Assembly: GCF_900115435.1 (NCBI RefSeq)
Contig: NZ_FOWK01000006.1
Coordinates: 100,380 to 164,379, forward strand
DNA: 64,000 bases
Direction of reading: 5' to 3'
From: Prevotella sp. tf2-5
Lineage (GTDB): Bacteria; Bacteroidota; Bacteroidia; Bacteroidales; Bacteroidaceae
The notes below the pieces were generated by a model. That model did no database searches and was not told the origin of the DNA. It was given only the letters and a program-made list of their open reading frames with translations. Positions 9,166 to 17,837 of this stretch are shown piece by piece. A program made the translations under genes and the position numbers. Each line of letters opens with the position of its first letter. Positions within the stretch are counted from its first letter, which is position 1.

Positions 9166-10299
9166 ATGAAAAGAAAAGATTCTGTAAAATGGTTTCTCAC
9201 ACTCACTATGATGGTCGGCGGTCTGACCTCATGTGGCGTTGACATGCCCCAAATGAAAGATTCGTCGTTCGAAACGATGACAGTGAAGAAGTCGGACATA
9301 GAACTGCCTTACAAGTTCAGTGCCAGGATGAAAGGTCAGAACGATGTAACGGTAACGCCACAAGTAAGTGGTCAGTTAATGAAGATCTGCGTGACGGAGG
9401 GTCAGCAGGTGAAGAAGGGTCAGACACTCTTCATCATCGACTCACGCAATGCCCAGTTGGAGCTGGAGGCAGCACAGGCTAACCTGCAGGCAGCTTTAGC
9501 ACAGGAGAATTCTGCTAAACTGGAGTATGAGTCTAACAAGAACCTGTTCGACAAGAAGATAGTGAGCAGCTATATGCTGAATAACTCTGAGAACTCCTAC
9601 AAGCAGGCACAGGCAGCAGTGGCTCAGGCTCGTGCCTCAGTAAACCGTGCGAAGGTAAACCTTGGCTTCTGCACCATCACGGCCTCCGTGTCTGGTATCA
9701 TTGGTGAGATTCCCGTGCGAGTTGGTGATCAGGTATCACCTATGACGCAGTTGACCATGCTGAGTGGCAATACCACGATGTATGCTGAGTTCTCTGTGAC
9801 GGAAGCCATTGTAGAGGCTATGGTGAAGGAGGGTATGAAAGCAGCCGAGTTGGACAAGTATATCGCCCAACTGCCTGAGGCAACCTTTGTGATGAAGAAT
9901 GGTACGGAGTATCCCCACAAAGGGCGCATTATCAGTCTTACTGGTGTTGTTAATGCAGAGACGGGCTCGCTGACCAGTAAGGTATCGTTCCCCAATCCTG
10001 ATGGTCATCTGTACTCAGGTATTCAGGGTACCATCGTCATGCCTTTCGCTGAGAAATCTGTTATCGTCATTCCACAGTATGCCGTGGTACGCCTGCAGGA
10101 TAAGGCACAGGTCTATAAGGTGAATGCTGACAGTACGGCAACAGCTGTGGAGGTAACCACAGAGGATACTGGTAACGGTAAGGAATTCATCGTGACCAGC
10201 GGTCTGAATGTGGGTGACCGCATCGTTACCGTGGGTGCCAACAACGTGACGGAGGGTCAGAAAGTGCTGTTTCCCGAGGGAGCGAAGAGTGAAAAGTAA
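9166..10299 (+). CDS. RND efflux periplasmic adaptor (MFP)
   Basis: This membrane-fusion protein (377 residues) links the inner-membrane pump to the outer-membrane channel. A lipoprotein-type signal ends at LTSCG (Cys near residue 23). The lipoyl halves VTVTPQVSGQLMKICVTEGQQVKKGQTLFIID and FCTITASVSGIIGEIPVRVGDQV flank an alpha-helical hairpin rich in Gln and Ala (residues 90-150), the usual AcrA/MexA order. The C-terminal barrel contains VIPQYAVVRLQDKAQVYKV. It is the first gene of a three-gene operon; the pump starts 33 bp downstream. Confidence 0.92.
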   Translation: MKRKDSVKWFLTLTMMVGGLTSCGVDMPQMKDSSFETMTVKKSDIELPYKFSARMKGQNDVTVTPQVSGQLMKICVTEGQQVKKGQTLFIIDSRNAQLELEAAQANLQAALAQENSAKLEYESNKNLFDKKIVSSYMLNNSENSYKQAQAAVAQARASVNRAKVNLGFCTITASVSGIIGEIPVRVGDQVSPMTQLTMLSGNTTMYAEFSVTEAIVEAMVKEGMKAAELDKYIAQLPEATFVMKNGTEYPHKGRIISLTGVVNAETGSLTSKVSFPNPDGHLYSGIQGTIVMPFAEKSVIVIPQYAVVRLQDKAQVYKVNADSTATAVEVTTEDTGNGKEFIVTSGLNVGDRIVTVGANNVTEGQKVLFPEGAKSEK

Positions 10300-10332
10300 T
10301 ATCGTGATCACGTAATATCGATATTCTGAATT

Positions 10333-13300
10333 ATGAAGAATAATATTTTTATTAACAGATATGTGATGGCTTGTGCCATCTCAATCGTGATAGCGCTGGT
10401 GGGCTACATCTCGATGAGCACACTTCCAGTAGAGCAATATCCCGACATTGCACCGCCTACGGTCAATGTCACAACCAGCTACACTGGTGCTGACGAGAAC
10501 ACAGTGATGAAGTCGGTCATCCAGCCACTTGAGGAGGCCATCAATGGCGTGAATGACATGACCTATATGACCTCAAAAGCCTCGTCGAATGGTGAGGTGG
10601 AAATCAACGTCTATTTCAAGCAGGGTGCCGACCCCGATATGGCGACGGTGAACGTGCAGAACCGCGTAACACGTGCACAGGCCTTGTTGCCTGCTGACGT
10701 GAACAAGGTCGGTGTGAAGGTGGAGAAGCGACAGAACAACATCCTGCGCATCTTCGCTGTGAGGAGTGCTGACGGCAAGTACGACGAGGACTTCGTGTCG
10801 AACTACATAGATATCAACATCAAGCCGAAACTGATGCGTGTCACCGGTGTGGGTAACGTACTGAGCTTAGGTAACACGTACGCCCTGCGTATCTGGCTGA
10901 AGCCCGACGTGATGGCACAGTACGGACTGACCCCTAACGACATCTTCGCTGCCATCGGTGGACAGAGCTTTGTGGCTGGTGTGGGTTCTTTGGGTGAACA
11001 GTCTGAGAACTCCTACCAGTACTCTATGCAATATAAGGGTACGCTGAAGAGCATCGAGGAGTTCAACAACATCGTGCTGCGTACCAGTGGTGGTGGCATA
11101 CTTCACCTGAGCGACGTCGCTGAGGTGAAGATCGGTGCCATGAGCTACAACTTCACCTCGAACATCCAGGACAAGCCAGGTGCTCTCTGCATGGTGTTTG
11201 CGGCTCCAGGTGCTAATGCCACTCAGGTGAACGCCAGCATCAACAAAACGTTTGAGGAGATGAAGGCAACGATGCCTGCCGGTCTGGAGTTCGTGACCAT
11301 GATGACCAGTGACGACTTCCTCTTCGCTGCCATCCACAATGTGGTGGAGACGCTGGTTATCGCCATCATCCTTGTGGTGCTTGTAGTGTTCTTCTTCCTG
11401 CAGAACCTCAAAGCTACCATTATTCCTTCCATTTCTATTATCGTGTCGCTGTTGGGTACCTTTGCCGTCGTGTCAATATGCGGTTTCTCACTCAACATCC
11501 TGACGCTGTTCGCACTGGTGCTTGCCATCGGTACGGTGGTGGACGATGCCATCGTAGTAGTGGAGGCGGTCATGGCAAAGATGGAGGGCGGCATCAGCGA
11601 TGCACGCGAAGCCACCCGTCAGGCTATGAACGAGGTGTCGGTAGCCGTAGTATCGTGTACCTTGGTATTCATGGCTGTGTTCATCCCCGTGACCTTCATG
11701 CCGGGTACCTCAGGTACGTTCTTCACGCAGTTTGGTATCACGATTGCCTCGTCCGTAGGTCTGTCATGTATCTCTGCCCTCACACTCTGTCCTGCCCTCT
11801 GTGCTATCATGATGAGAATGACGGAAGGCAAGAAGGAAGGTAAGGGTCTTACCTACTACACCAAGAAAGCATATGAAGTCAGCTACAATGCTATATATAA
11901 TAAGTATAGTAAAAGTGTCCAGAAGTTCATCAAGCGCCCCATATTGGCTTGGAGCGTGCTGGCGCTGGCTGCCGTGCTGCTGGTGTTCTTCATGAAGAGC
12001 CTGCCTTCAGGTCTTGTGCCGCAGGAGGACCAGGGTGTGTTCTTGGTTGAGATACAAGCTCCGGAAGGCTCCACACTGAAACAGACCCGTGAGATGGCGA
12101 AGCAGGTGGAGGCTAAGGTGAAGAATATTCCCGAACTGGAGAGTTTCGCTTTAGTCTGTGGTTATGGTATGATATCGGGTGCCGGTTCCAACTACGGTTC
12201 GATGGTGGTACGTCTGAAGAACTGGGATGACCGTCCTGGCATGAACCACCTGATAACTCTCGTCAGGTATCGTTTCTACTTTGACTGCCAAGACATCAAG
12301 AACTTGCGGGTGATTCCGTTCGAGATGCCTCAGATTCCAGGCTATGGTACCAGTAACGACATCATGCTCATGGTAGAAGATCCCACCGACGGTAACCTGT
12401 CGGAATTCGCCAAGAAGACAGAGCAATTCCTTGCCAAACTGTCTGAACGCCCGGAGATAGCCACTGCCATGTCAACATACTCTGAGCGTTTCCCGAAGTA
12501 TCGGGTTGATGTCGATGCCGCCCAGTGCGACCGTGCCGGTGTGACACCTGAAGCTGTACTCAATACCCTTGGCTCTTTCTGCGGTGGCGCCTATATCGGT
12601 AACTTCAACCAGTTTGGTAAGGTCTACCGTATCATGGCTGCCGCGTCACCCGAGTATCGTCTCGACCCGCAGTCGCTGCGAAATATCTTCATGCAGGTGA
12701 AAGGCGGCAAGATGACCCCCATCTCCCAGTTCGTCTCGCTGAAGCAGATTGTCGGTCCGTCTAATATCGAGCACTTCAACCTGTTCCAGAGCATCACCTG
12801 TATCGTATCCCCCGGCAGTGGATACACTGAGGGCGACGCTCATAAGGCCATTGCCGAGGTGTTCGAGAAGGAGATGCCCAAAACAGCCACGTACGAGTAC
12901 AGCGGTATGTCGCGTGAGGTAGAGGAGACTGCCGGCTCTAATGCCACAGCACTCATCTATATGATCTGTGCCATCTTGATTTACCTCATCCTTGCCTCTC
13001 TGTATAACTCATGGTTCACACCATTGGCAGTACTCTTCAGTGTGCCTTTCGGACTGATGGGTGCCTTCATATTTGCATACTTGGGCTACACACAAGGTAT
13101 TCCTGGTATGGATAACAATATCTACCTACAGACTGGTGTGATTATGCTGATTGGTCTGTTGGCAAAGACGGCTATCCTGATTACCGAGTTCGCCACTGAG
13201 CGTCGCAAACAGGGCTTGACCATTCCTGAGGCAGCCTTCGAGGCATGTAAGGAGCGTCTGCGTCCTATCTTGATGACCGTGGCAACGATGATTATCGGTA

Positions 13301-13488
13301 TGATACCACTTGTCATCGAAGGTGGTGCCGGTGCCAATGGTAACCGTGCCCTCGCCCTTGGCGTCATCGGCGGTATGAGCATCGGTACTGTTGCCCTGCT
13401 CTTCGTCGTGCCGGCCTTCTTCATCGTGTTCCAGAAACTGCATGAGCGTTTCCAAGGTCATGTCGTAACAAAAAAAGAGGAGGAGTAA
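10333..13488 (+). CDS. RND multidrug efflux pump, HAE1 family (AcrB-like)
   Basis: The inner-membrane proton/drug antiporter of 1051 residues has normal length for HAE1 pumps. It starts with the helix FINRYVMACAISIVIALVGY. The porter-domain opening PVEQYPDIAPPTVNVTTSYTG is typical. The proton-relay motif of TM4 is intact (GTVVDDAIVVVEAV, two adjacent aspartates). The second half repeats the topology, ending with GLLAKTAILITEFA and a C-terminal basic tail. It works with the adaptor upstream and the outer-membrane factor 3 bp downstream. Substrates cannot be inferred. Confidence 0.96.
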   Translation: MKNNIFINRYVMACAISIVIALVGYISMSTLPVEQYPDIAPPTVNVTTSYTGADENTVMKSVIQPLEEAINGVNDMTYMTSKASSNGEVEINVYFKQGADPDMATVNVQNRVTRAQALLPADVNKVGVKVEKRQNNILRIFAVRSADGKYDEDFVSNYIDINIKPKLMRVTGVGNVLSLGNTYALRIWLKPDVMAQYGLTPNDIFAAIGGQSFVAGVGSLGEQSENSYQYSMQYKGTLKSIEEFNNIVLRTSGGGILHLSDVAEVKIGAMSYNFTSNIQDKPGALCMVFAAPGANATQVNASINKTFEEMKATMPAGLEFVTMMTSDDFLFAAIHNVVETLVIAIILVVLVVFFFLQNLKATIIPSISIIVSLLGTFAVVSICGFSLNILTLFALVLAIGTVVDDAIVVVEAVMAKMEGGISDAREATRQAMNEVSVAVVSCTLVFMAVFIPVTFMPGTSGTFFTQFGITIASSVGLSCISALTLCPALCAIMMRMTEGKKEGKGLTYYTKKAYEVSYNAIYNKYSKSVQKFIKRPILAWSVLALAAVLLVFFMKSLPSGLVPQEDQGVFLVEIQAPEGSTLKQTREMAKQVEAKVKNIPELESFALVCGYGMISGAGSNYGSMVVRLKNWDDRPGMNHLITLVRYRFYFDCQDIKNLRVIPFEMPQIPGYGTSNDIMLMVEDPTDGNLSEFAKKTEQFLAKLSERPEIATAMSTYSERFPKYRVDVDAAQCDRAGVTPEAVLNTLGSFCGGAYIGNFNQFGKVYRIMAAASPEYRLDPQSLRNIFMQVKGGKMTPISQFVSLKQIVGPSNIEHFNLFQSITCIVSPGSGYTEGDAHKAIAEVFEKEMPKTATYEYSGMSREVEETAGSNATALIYMICAILIYLILASLYNSWFTPLAVLFSVPFGLMGAFIFAYLGYTQGIPGMDNNIYLQTGVIMLIGLLAKTAILITEFATERRKQGLTIPEAAFEACKERLRPILMTVATMIIGMIPLVIEGGAGANGNRALALGVIGGMSIGTVALLFVVPAFFIVFQKLHERFQGHVVTKKEEE

Positions 13489-13491
13489 ATT

Positions 13492-14916
13492 ATGAAACAA
13501 CTTAAGAATATGATCGCAGTCGCAGCCGTAGGCATGATGCTTACGGGCTGCGGCATATATAATAAGTATGAGCAGAAGGTGGAAACACCGGCTGATGCCT
13601 TTGGCGCCAGTCAGGACTTGAAGGTTGCCAATAGTGAGACGACCATCGCACAGACATCGTGGAGGGAGTTCTTTACTGACCCGATGCTGCAACAGCTCAT
13701 CGAACAGGCACTCGCTAATAATACTGATCTGAACTCCGCACGCCTTGCCGTGGAGAAGAGTGAGGCGTCTCTGAAAGCAGCCCGGCTGGCTTACCTGCCG
13801 GCACTCTATTTCTCTCCATCGGGTACTATTGCCAGTTTCGATGGGGGCAAGGCATCAAAGACCTACGACATTCCGTTGCAATTGTCAATGGATATTGATG
13901 TGTTCGGATCCATCACCAATAAGAAACGTGCGGCAAAAGCTGTGATGCTGCAGGCAAAAATGCGTGAGGAGGCGGTACGTGCCAACCTCGTGTCTACGAC
14001 GGCACAACAGTATTTTCTGTTGCAGGTACTCGACAGACAATTAGAGATTCTTACGCAGACTGACGAACTATGGAACGCATCTCTTGAGACAGAGAAGTCG
14101 CTCTGGGAGAATGGTAAGGCTTATAGCACTGCCGTCAATCAGATGGAGGCTTCCTATCTGAGTGTGAAGACACAGATAGTGGACACACGACGCCACATCA
14201 GGGCTGTCGAGAATGCTATCTGTCAACTGCTGGCAATTACGCCGCAGCATATCAATCGTCAGAAATGGGGAAGTTCTCCCCTACACCATGCTGAGGCTCA
14301 TGGTGATGAAGTTGAGCGTATGTTCGACACGAAGTTCTTGAGAATTGGCGTACCTGCCACCATGCTTGAGATGCGTCCTGACATCCGCATGGCAAACCAT
14401 GCCATGGAGGAGGCGTTCTATAATACACAAGCTGCTCGTTCGGCTTTCTTCCCCAGCATCACCCTCAACGGCTCTGCAGGATGGACTAACTCTGCTGGCG
14501 GACTCATCGTCAACCCTGGCAAGATCTTGCTGAGTGCCGTAGCACAGTTGACACAGCCGATCTTCGCACGTGGCAGATTAATTGCCAATAAGAAGATTGC
14601 CGTACTGACGGAAGAGGACCTGCAGAAGAAGTATGTGCAGACCGTTATCAATGCTGGTAACCAGGTGAACGAGGCAATGGCTGACTGCATGGCTGCCCGC
14701 GAGAAACATCAGTACTATACTCGTCAGGTGGAAGTGCTGAACGAAGCTTATAAAGGTACTCACGAACTGATGGACAACGGCAAGGCGAACTACCTTGAAG
14801 TGCTGAAGGCTCAGGAGTCGCTGTTGGACGCACAACTCGCTCAGGCAATGAATATGTATGATGCTGCCGATGCCGTCATAGGACTTTATATCGCCTTAGG
14901 AGGAGGATCGAAATAA
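13492..14916 (+). CDS. Outer-membrane efflux lipoprotein (TolC/OprM family)
   Basis: This outer-membrane factor (474 residues) has a lipoprotein signal with lipobox MLTGC, so it resembles OprM/NodT more than unlipidated TolC. Two OEP repeats are visible. The first runs from DPMLQQLIEQALANNTDL with a long helix (about residues 60-250). The second starts at RPDIRMANHAMEEAFYNTQA and ends with the helix KANYLEVLKAQESLLDAQLA. Its start lies 3 bp after the pump stop. A strong hairpin terminator follows 23 bp after its stop. Confidence 0.93.
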   Translation: MKQLKNMIAVAAVGMMLTGCGIYNKYEQKVETPADAFGASQDLKVANSETTIAQTSWREFFTDPMLQQLIEQALANNTDLNSARLAVEKSEASLKAARLAYLPALYFSPSGTIASFDGGKASKTYDIPLQLSMDIDVFGSITNKKRAAKAVMLQAKMREEAVRANLVSTTAQQYFLLQVLDRQLEILTQTDELWNASLETEKSLWENGKAYSTAVNQMEASYLSVKTQIVDTRRHIRAVENAICQLLAITPQHINRQKWGSSPLHHAEAHGDEVERMFDTKFLRIGVPATMLEMRPDIRMANHAMEEAFYNTQAARSAFFPSITLNGSAGWTNSAGGLIVNPGKILLSAVAQLTQPIFARGRLIANKKIAVLTEEDLQKKYVQTVINAGNQVNEAMADCMAAREKHQYYTRQVEVLNEAYKGTHELMDNGKANYLEVLKAQESLLDAQLAQAMNMYDAADAVIGLYIALGGGSK

Positions 14917-14939
14917 AGGAAGTACTGAAAAGGTAACAA

Positions 14940-14980
14940 GTAAGAAAGTAAAGGGTACTCCTTTACTTTCTTACTTTTTT
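14940..14980 (+). terminator. Rho-independent terminator of the efflux operon
   Basis: A perfect 15-bp stem (GTAAGAAAGTAAAGG with its complement) encloses the loop GTACT and is followed by six T residues. It lies 23 bp after the last efflux gene. Confidence 0.9.
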
Positions 14981-15066
14981 ATTGCGACACCTTTATATCC
15001 CCAAATATCATTCAGTGTATCGACAGCATACTTTGTATTCCTCTTCCAGTGCCTTCTACCTCCCAC

Positions 15067-15172
15067 TCCAGTATCTCTTTCACCTTGTTCCAGTATCTGG
15101 AACACCCCTATAGGAGTTATTGGAATACACCTATAACTGATACTGGAGCAAGCCATCGCAGATACTGGGATC
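15067..15172. repeat. Intergenic module with CAGTATCT / AGATACTG units
   Basis: Four copies of CAGTATCT or its complement are arranged in opposite orientations around CCTATAGGAGTTAT-like segments. A module with the same units, including GATACTGGAATAC and CATAACAGATACTGG, occurs near 53.03-53.11 kb, also beside an A/T-cored inverted repeat. It looks like a dispersed palindromic element; no open frame is present. Confidence 0.7.
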
Positions 15173-15180
15173 TCTCGCAT

Positions 15181-15755
15181 TACAGATTACGGATTACAGT
15201 TTGCGATTTCAGATTTCAGTAAGCGTTTTGACAGTTTGACAGTTGACAGTTAATCATTTGACCGGATGTTTTCAAACAAATAACAAATAACAGTTAGCGA
15301 AAAAGAGGGAAACAATCTCAGTCTCAGAATCTCAGTAAGCGAACGAACGAACAGCGAACAGTTTACTAAAGTAGAAACATACCTAAAAGTCTATATATTA
15401 TATTATTATATATATATTATATATAATATATATATAATAAAATTAGTGGTCAACATTTTTTTTGGCAAATGGAATAACTGTTCAACTGTTCGTTCGTTCG
15501 CTTAAAAAAACTGAGATTCTGAGACTGCATTACCATACGGAAGAAGTTGACACCCTACCCTGGGAATCATTGACGCTTTTTCTAAGAACGTTGACGCTTA
15601 CCCTGGAAAAGTTGACTCTCACTAATTGTCAACTGTCAACTGTCAAATTCACTTACTGAAAACTGAAATCTGAAATCAATCATTGAAAACCGAATCAGAA
15701 AATCGGAACTGTTATTTGTTAACTGTTATTCAAACTGTAATCTGTAATCTGAAAT
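15181..15755. repeat. Giant nested inverted repeat with A/T palindrome core
   Basis: Five modules on the left have reverse complements on the right. They are ATTACAGATTACGGATTACA (15181), GATTTCAGATTTCAGTAAG (15206), GACAGTTTGACAGTTGACAG (15229), AACAAATAACAAATAACAG (15276) and CAGAATCTCAGTAAGCGAAC (15323). The partners lie at about 15478-15532, 15621-15680 and 15707-15755. The order is A-B-C-D-E, core, E'-C'-B'-D'-A'. The core (about 15390-15442) is almost pure A and T and self-complementary. Each arm is itself made of short tandem repeats. Nothing here codes for a recognisable protein. Confidence 0.85.
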
Positions 15756-15779
15756 GCTTGCCGTACAGGTAAAAGGTTA

Positions 15780-16060
15780 CTGGTAATGGGGTGTTAGTGC
15801 CTACCTTCGAGGGAGTTAGGTACACCCTTTCAACCGTTCGGCTATAGCCAAACGACTGAACGGCTCCAGCCAAACGACTGAACGCCTATAGCCGTTTTCA
15901 ATCCGCTCAAAAAACAGTCGCTGTCTAGGTGTAGGATGGTAGCAGGATTGTAGCACCATTGTAGCAGGATAAATCCCAATCGTGCTACAGGCTCTGCCCT
16001 TTATTTATCGGCATTTCACCCACATTGTAGCAGGGATAGCAGGATTATTTTGTTTAAAAC
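15780..16060. repeat. Short repeat mosaic (GCCAAACGACTGAACG and ATTGTAGCAGGAT units)
   Basis: Two direct copies of GCCAAACGACTGAACG with inverted CGTTCGGCTATAGCC-type flanks lie near 15834-15895. Several copies of TTGTAGCAGGAT or TAGCAGGAT follow between 15929 and 16046. This completes an approximately 1.2-kb gene-free stretch between the efflux terminator and the small peptide gene. I see no coding potential. Confidence 0.6.
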
Positions 16061-16167
16061 ATACAGCCAAACATAACAAAAACAAAAGTTTATTAGTGAA
16101 ACAGGTACTGTCCTCGTACTCTACTGGGAGGGATAGGTATAAAGTCTCTTATTTTCCTGCCGAAAAA

Positions 16168-16199
16168 TTTGGAAGTTTCGGGGAAATTTTCTATTTTTG
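16168..16199 (+). promoter_or_regulatory. Promoter of the 24-residue peptide gene
   Basis: TTTG (16168-16171) and TATTTTTG (16192-16199) are separated by 20 bp, matching the Bacteroidetes -33/-7 pattern. The ATG follows 24 bp after the -7 box behind an A-rich leader. Confidence 0.75.
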
Positions 16200-16223
16200 T
16201 GACATAAATAAATAATCAAATAT

Positions 16224-16298
16224 ATGGAACTGATCCTTGTAGCGCTCGTCACTTGGTTTGTTTTGGTATTGATTCTCCCTAAACCAAAACGTAAATAA
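16224..16298 (+). CDS. 24-residue hydrophobic membrane peptide
   Basis: The frame MELILVALVTWFVLVLILPK followed by PKRK and a stop encodes one transmembrane helix with a basic C-terminal tail. It is too short for routine gene calling. Three things support it: a well-spaced promoter 24 bp upstream, an A-rich translation start region, and a perfect hairpin terminator 26 bp after the stop, making a self-contained transcription unit. Similar small peptides include type I toxin-antitoxin toxins and small subunits of membrane complexes. No antisense RNA promoter is obvious. Function is unknown. Confidence 0.6.
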   Translation: MELILVALVTWFVLVLILPKPKRK

Positions 16299-16324
16299 TG
16301 AATATTTTCATTTAATATAAAGAT

Positions 16325-16359
16325 ACGGTATATTTGCACAAACAAATATACCGTTTTTT
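16325..16359 (+). terminator. Terminator of the small peptide gene
   Basis: A perfect 12-bp stem, ACGGTATATTTG with its complement, encloses the loop CACAAA and is followed by six T residues. The left arm also contains TATATTTG, a possible -7 box. Confidence 0.85.
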
Positions 16360-16482
16360 ATGGGGAACCATGAAACATTCCAGGCTATGATGATTATGTC
16401 TCTGCAAGATACTAATTTTTAGCAAATCAACTATATCCATGTGACGCAGGGATAGGTCTGTCATGTTTAGGGAAAAACGGTA

Positions 16483-16824
16483 TCAGTCCCTATGATATAT
16501 GTCTTGACTTTCCCATCTGTCGAAGATATCCTTAGCCTTAACGGACACTTCGGAGGAAGACTGTCCGTAAACCGTTCTGGATTCTCCCGTTATCAGGTTC
16601 TTCAAACGCATGGCTAAGTGGTTTCGCTTTGTTTTGAAGGCCTTTTCCACTATGAATTTGCCAGGAATATCCTCTACGGAATGACGGTAAGAGTTCCACG
16701 GTACACGATCCGTTTCCGTTGCGGTTTGTTTTTTACTAGAAAACATAGAAGCGCAGCCCATACCACCAAAGGAGCACATCATGACCAATCCCATGATAGC
16801 CAATATGCCGAATAATATATCCAT
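16483..16824 (-). CDS. Small membrane-anchored protein of unknown function
   Basis: The product (113 residues) begins with a hydrophobic segment that could be a membrane anchor or a signal (MDILFGILAIMGLVMMCSFG, with a cysteine in GMGCAS that could be lipid-modified). The rest is a basic soluble domain with KTKRNHLAMRLKNLITGES and SVKAKDIFDRWESQD. I do not recognise a family. It is the last gene of a minus-strand cluster with a DUF4417 gene and a toxin-like gene. Confidence 0.6.
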   Translation of the reverse strand: MDILFGILAIMGLVMMCSFGGMGCASMFSSKKQTATETDRVPWNSYRHSVEDIPGKFIVEKAFKTKRNHLAMRLKNLITGESRTVYGQSSSEVSVKAKDIFDRWESQDIYHRD

Positions 16825-16859
16825 ATCCTCTTCCTTTATATAGTTACTTTCTGTTGTTT

Positions 16860-16885
16860 ACTCACACAGGAAAATCCTCGTGTGA
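16860..16885. other. Intergenic hairpin
   Basis: CTCACACAGGA and TCCTCGTGTGAG form a stem with one bulged base around AAA, between the 143-residue and 113-residue genes. No T-run follows on either strand, so it may be an RNA processing or attenuation site rather than a full terminator. Confidence 0.45.
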
Positions 16886-16922
16886 GCATGATTTCCTTCG
16901 ACATCACTGTCCCTTTCCATAA

Positions 16923-17354
16923 TTAGGTTTTTACAAAGATAACAGATCTTTCAATTACTTCCTTTAGAGATAATCCATTTATCTTAAAGTTTAGCCAAAG
17001 ATCATGAAGGTCTTTATATTCATAAATCACTTCTGGCTCTGGTTCAGGACAATGTGAGAATTCCACTCTTTCGATGATGTACTGTCCATCCCAGTCATCT
17101 CTGTTCTTGAGTTTCCAAACCTCATTATTTTGCATATTGTCAATATAGTAGAACTCATCTGTTTGTACAAAATATAGAGCAAGATCAAATCCGTAATGAT
17201 CCAAATAAAACTTTAAAATATTCCAAGAGTCGGTAGAGTGAGCATCTGATTGATTTGCCTCTCTCCATCCTAATTCATCTTCATACAAATTGGTATCACC
17301 ATCTCGCTTAGGAATAGGATACCAAAAATTCTTTTTTAATCTTTTCCGTATCAT
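16923..17354 (-). CDS. Candidate immunity protein of a toxin pair
   Basis: The product has 143 residues, is acidic and soluble, and is rich in aromatic residues (DHYGFDLALYFVQTDEFYYID, then NRDDWDGQYIIERVEF). It has no signal peptide. No family is recognised. Size, composition and position 9 bp downstream of the toxin-like gene resemble immunity genes of polymorphic toxin systems. That role is inferred from context only. Confidence 0.5.
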   Translation of the reverse strand: MIRKRLKKNFWYPIPKRDGDTNLYEDELGWREANQSDAHSTDSWNILKFYLDHYGFDLALYFVQTDEFYYIDNMQNNEVWKLKNRDDWDGQYIIERVEFSHCPEPEPEVIYEYKDLHDLWLNFKINGLSLKEVIERSVIFVKT

Positions 17355-17363
17355 ATTTCAATA

Positions 17364-17837
17364 TCATTTTTGATGTTCTTTATTATACTTCAAAGCTTTT
17401 TTGATAAATTTCATATCAGCCTTTGTTGGTTCATAGAAATTGTTTTTGTCGTGAGCTTTTCTTCCTACATTACCTTTTTCTTTATTTCCTGGCCATTTAT
17501 GAGTATGTGTCCCTACTTTATGAACCTTACCTTTTCTTTTAATTTCTTTAAATGGAACGAGATTACCAGACTTGTCGAATATCAGATCGATTGACTTTAC
17601 GATTTTGTGAGTCCGACCGCTATAGAATGCGATTGCTACTATTTGATTCGGATTATCTGGAGACGTAATATAATACATCGTTGAAGTAAAGCTATTCATA
17701 GGAATGCTTGTATTATCATTAACGGAACTGGATACAACTTTATTGTTACCAATTGTTCCAACTTGATTAAAACGATCACCAGAATAGATATCTAAACTGT
17801 AATCATGATAGTGTTTAGAAGCACCGTTTCCTCCCAT
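17364..17837 (-). CDS. Toxin-like protein with a His-rich C-terminal domain
   Basis: The 157-residue product has a short Gly/Ser-rich start (MGGNGASKHYHDYSLD), a beta-rich centre ending in IDLIFDKSGNLVPFKEIKRK, and a C-terminal domain with KVGTHTHKWPGNKEKGN and a conserved-looking tail NNFYEPTKADMKFIKKAL. The closely spaced His residues (HTHKW) and the layout recall detached C-terminal domains of Rhs/contact-dependent toxins that act as nucleases, but I cannot name the family. It overlaps the end of the DUF4417 gene by 23 bp in another frame. A candidate immunity gene follows. Confidence 0.5.
   Translation of the reverse strand: MGGNGASKHYHDYSLDIYSGDRFNQVGTIGNNKVVSSSVNDNTSIPMNSFTSTMYYITSPDNPNQIVAIAFYSGRTHKIVKSIDLIFDKSGNLVPFKEIKRKGKVHKVGTHTHKWPGNKEKGNVGRKAHDKNNFYEPTKADMKFIKKALKYNKEHQK

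Noticed and set aside
15390..15442. Replication origin suggested by the A/T-rich palindrome
   Set aside because: I see no cluster of DnaA boxes nor dnaA or a rep gene; dnaB is 38 kb away.
15462..15659. Open frame of 65 codons in the repeat mosaic
   Set aside because: It is made of the inverted-repeat arms and short tandem repeats and has no promoter or family pattern.
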